Both the position numbers and the translations under genes were made by a program. The notes beneath the pieces are model-generated. The model searched no databases. It was not told the DNA's origin and saw only the letters and a program-made list of their open reading frames with translations. A DNA stretch of 32,384 nt from Muribaculaceae bacterium (GTDB taxonomy: Bacteria; Bacteroidota; Bacteroidia; Bacteroidales; Muribaculaceae), in assembly GCA_017935045.1 (NCBI GenBank), contig JAGBIJ010000007.1, forward strand, positions 1 through 32,384, written 5' to 3'. Shown here piece after piece: positions 31,356 to 32,384 of the stretch; positions within the stretch are counted from its first letter, which is position 1, and each line of letters starts with the position of its first letter.

Positions 31356-32171
31356 ATGATGAAACGAATAAAATTTATTTTTAGTAGTATCTTATTGATT
31401 ATAGCGGTATTTCACATACCGAATGTTTTTGCTCAATGGCACGTAGTGAACAAACTCAATAATGGCTATGAGATACAATCGGTAAATGAACATTACACAG
31501 TTAACTCCGATGGTAATTATGTAGTGAAAGTAAAGAGGTATTTCCCTAGTAACAGAAATGCTCCCAGCTATCAGGGAGGTGATAACGTAACTAATATCAA
31601 TACTTTTGAGATTCATCACAACCTTAAAAATTATCGTTGTATCGGAGATGAATGGTTTGACACTAACAATAATAGAACAAGTTTCGATGATTACTCTTAC
31701 CCAAATAGTCGAGATTACAATAATGGGTGGAAACCGATGAATCTATACCAACATGGAGCTTGGTCAAATATTTGGAGATTTGTCATAGCTGTGATTGAGA
31801 CAATAAAACCAAGATCTACATCTAAGGTTCCACAAGCAGATAATTCAGCAGTCTATACGAAGAATAAAGTTGACCAGGGAGCTGAATATCCAGGAGGTAC
31901 AACGGCTTTATCCCGATTTATATCATCTAATATGAAGTACCCCGAAGAGGCATACAAAAATAACATACAAGGCAGGGTCGTATTACGATTGCTCATTGAG
32001 CAAGATGGGTGTATAAGTGATATTACTGTAAATAAAAGCATCCATCCTCTCCTTGACAAAGAAGCCTTGAGAGTCGCTAAAAAGATGCAACGGTTTAAGC
32101 CAGCAGTTAAAAATGGAGTCCCAGTCCGCAGTTATTTTAACCTTCCAATGAGTTTCAAGCTTGCTAATTAG
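31356..32171 (+). CDS. Exported protein with TonB C-terminal domain
   Basis: A 271-residue exported protein with a hydrophobic N-terminus (MKRIKFIFSSILLIIAVFHI, cleavage after VFA likely). A unique region of about 150 residues is rich in Asn and Tyr. The C-terminal TonB-C domain (about residues 178-270) carries EYPGGTTALSRFISSNMKYP, IQGRVVLRLLIEQDGCISDI and HPLLDKEALRVAKKMQRFKP. Unlike classical TonB it lacks the Pro-rich spacer, and the N-terminus looks cleavable rather than anchored, so it may not transduce energy. The start may be 31356 or 31359. It is the last gene of the cassette, 57 bases after the WG protein. Confidence 0.82.
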   Translation: MMKRIKFIFSSILLIIAVFHIPNVFAQWHVVNKLNNGYEIQSVNEHYTVNSDGNYVVKVKRYFPSNRNAPSYQGGDNVTNINTFEIHHNLKNYRCIGDEWFDTNNNRTSFDDYSYPNSRDYNNGWKPMNLYQHGAWSNIWRFVIAVIETIKPRSTSKVPQADNSAVYTKNKVDQGAEYPGGTTALSRFISSNMKYPEEAYKNNIQGRVVLRLLIEQDGCISDITVNKSIHPLLDKEALRVAKKMQRFKPAVKNGVPVRSYFNLPMSFKLAN

Positions 32172-32243
32172 TGTATTACAGGCTATCTGTATTATTGAAA
32201 CTGCCTTGCTTAATCATTTTCGCGGTATCAGCAACTTATACGT

Positions 32244-32273
32244 GGCTGTGTCAAAATAGGCGCAGCCTCTTTT
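32244..32273 (+). terminator. Terminator after the TonB-C gene
   Basis: A 7-bp stem GGCTGTG/CGCAGCC (32244-32250 with 32261-32267, one G-U pair) is followed by TCTTTT. Confidence 0.65.
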
Positions 32274-32296
32274 CATAACATGCTGTAAAACATAAA

Positions 32297-32330
32297 ACAA
32301 AGCCCCGACTTTCACAAGCCGGGTCTTTGT
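32297..32330 (+). terminator. Second hairpin, overlapping the next promoter
   Basis: ACAAAG/CTTTGT and CCCG/CGGG helices are separated by one C-T mismatch (32297-32307 with 32320-32330). No T run follows. The right arm contains the TTTG of the next promoter. Confidence 0.45.
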
Positions 32331-32356
32331 CATGTCAAAAAGTTTTTGTAACTTTA
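32326..32356 (+). promoter_or_regulatory. Promoter for a gene beyond the window
   Basis: TTTG (32326-32329), 19 bases, then TAACTTTA (32349-32356). The last position departs from TAnnTTTG. No start codon with a long frame is visible before the window ends. Confidence 0.5.
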
Positions 32357-32384
32357 TAACAAATAAGAAATTAAATGTCCACAA

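Noticed and set aside
32244-32330. An IS terminus, since GGCTGTGTCAAAA resembles some IS ends
   Set aside because: The stretch is explained as a terminator hairpin, and no matching inverted repeat or transposase was seen.
1-32384. CRISPR array, toxin-antitoxin pair or restriction system
   Set aside because: No spaced direct repeats and no matching protein families were seen on either strand.

Overview
The window comes from a Bacteroidales chromosome, most likely a Muribaculaceae-type gut bacterium. Three things support this. The recurrent promoter element TAnnTTTG, often with a TTG/TTTG box 19-20 bases upstream, precedes many genes. Starts lack Shine-Dalgarno motifs. Several families typical of Bacteroidota are present (DUF4290, DUF3089, DUF4252, WG-repeat and TonB-C secreted proteins, ECF sigma/anti-sigma pairs). 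The genus is an inference.

Layout. 1-1320: an IS982-family insertion sequence (293-1320) sits against a truncated minus-strand gene, with no target duplication and a degenerate stretch on its other side. 1592-2664: a CidA/LrgA plus CidB/LrgB membrane pair. 2824-3225 (minus): tmRNA, convergent with lrgB across two hairpin terminators. 3461-6513: tRNA-Gly(CCC), lepA and a membrane acyltransferase. 6707-12662: recJ, recQ, an FAD-dependent oxidoreductase and tsaB, tightly packed with overlapping ends. 12803-17277: DUF4290, murA, rimM, a small acidic protein, an OmpA-domain protein and a DUF3089 lipoprotein, closed by a strong hairpin.

17436-20645: an ECF sigma factor, a membrane-anchored partner, a small secreted protein and two tandem related outer-membrane-barrel-like proteins. 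20676-21158: rpsO with its own promoter, a folded leader and a terminator. 21350-23275: a secreted LRR-transglutaminase-like fusion. 23341-25032: a second ECF sigma/anti-sigma pair followed by a DUF4252 protein. 25074-27709: a secreted alpha/beta hydrolase, an SMR transporter and a stand-alone RibD-C-type reductase. 27710-28288 is noncoding, with hairpins, a strong promoter and a long leader. 28289-32171 is an A+T-richer cassette of three exported proteins (a lipoprotein, a LysM/WG-repeat protein and a TonB-C-domain protein).

The centre is housekeeping: translation quality control, recombination repair, tRNA modification and peptidoglycan synthesis. The right half is dominated by envelope sensing and exported proteins. 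The best candidates for undescribed biology are the sigma/anti-sigma/paired-barrel operon, the folded rpsO leader, and the 28-32 kb exported-protein cassette. None can be called a novel system from sequence reading alone.
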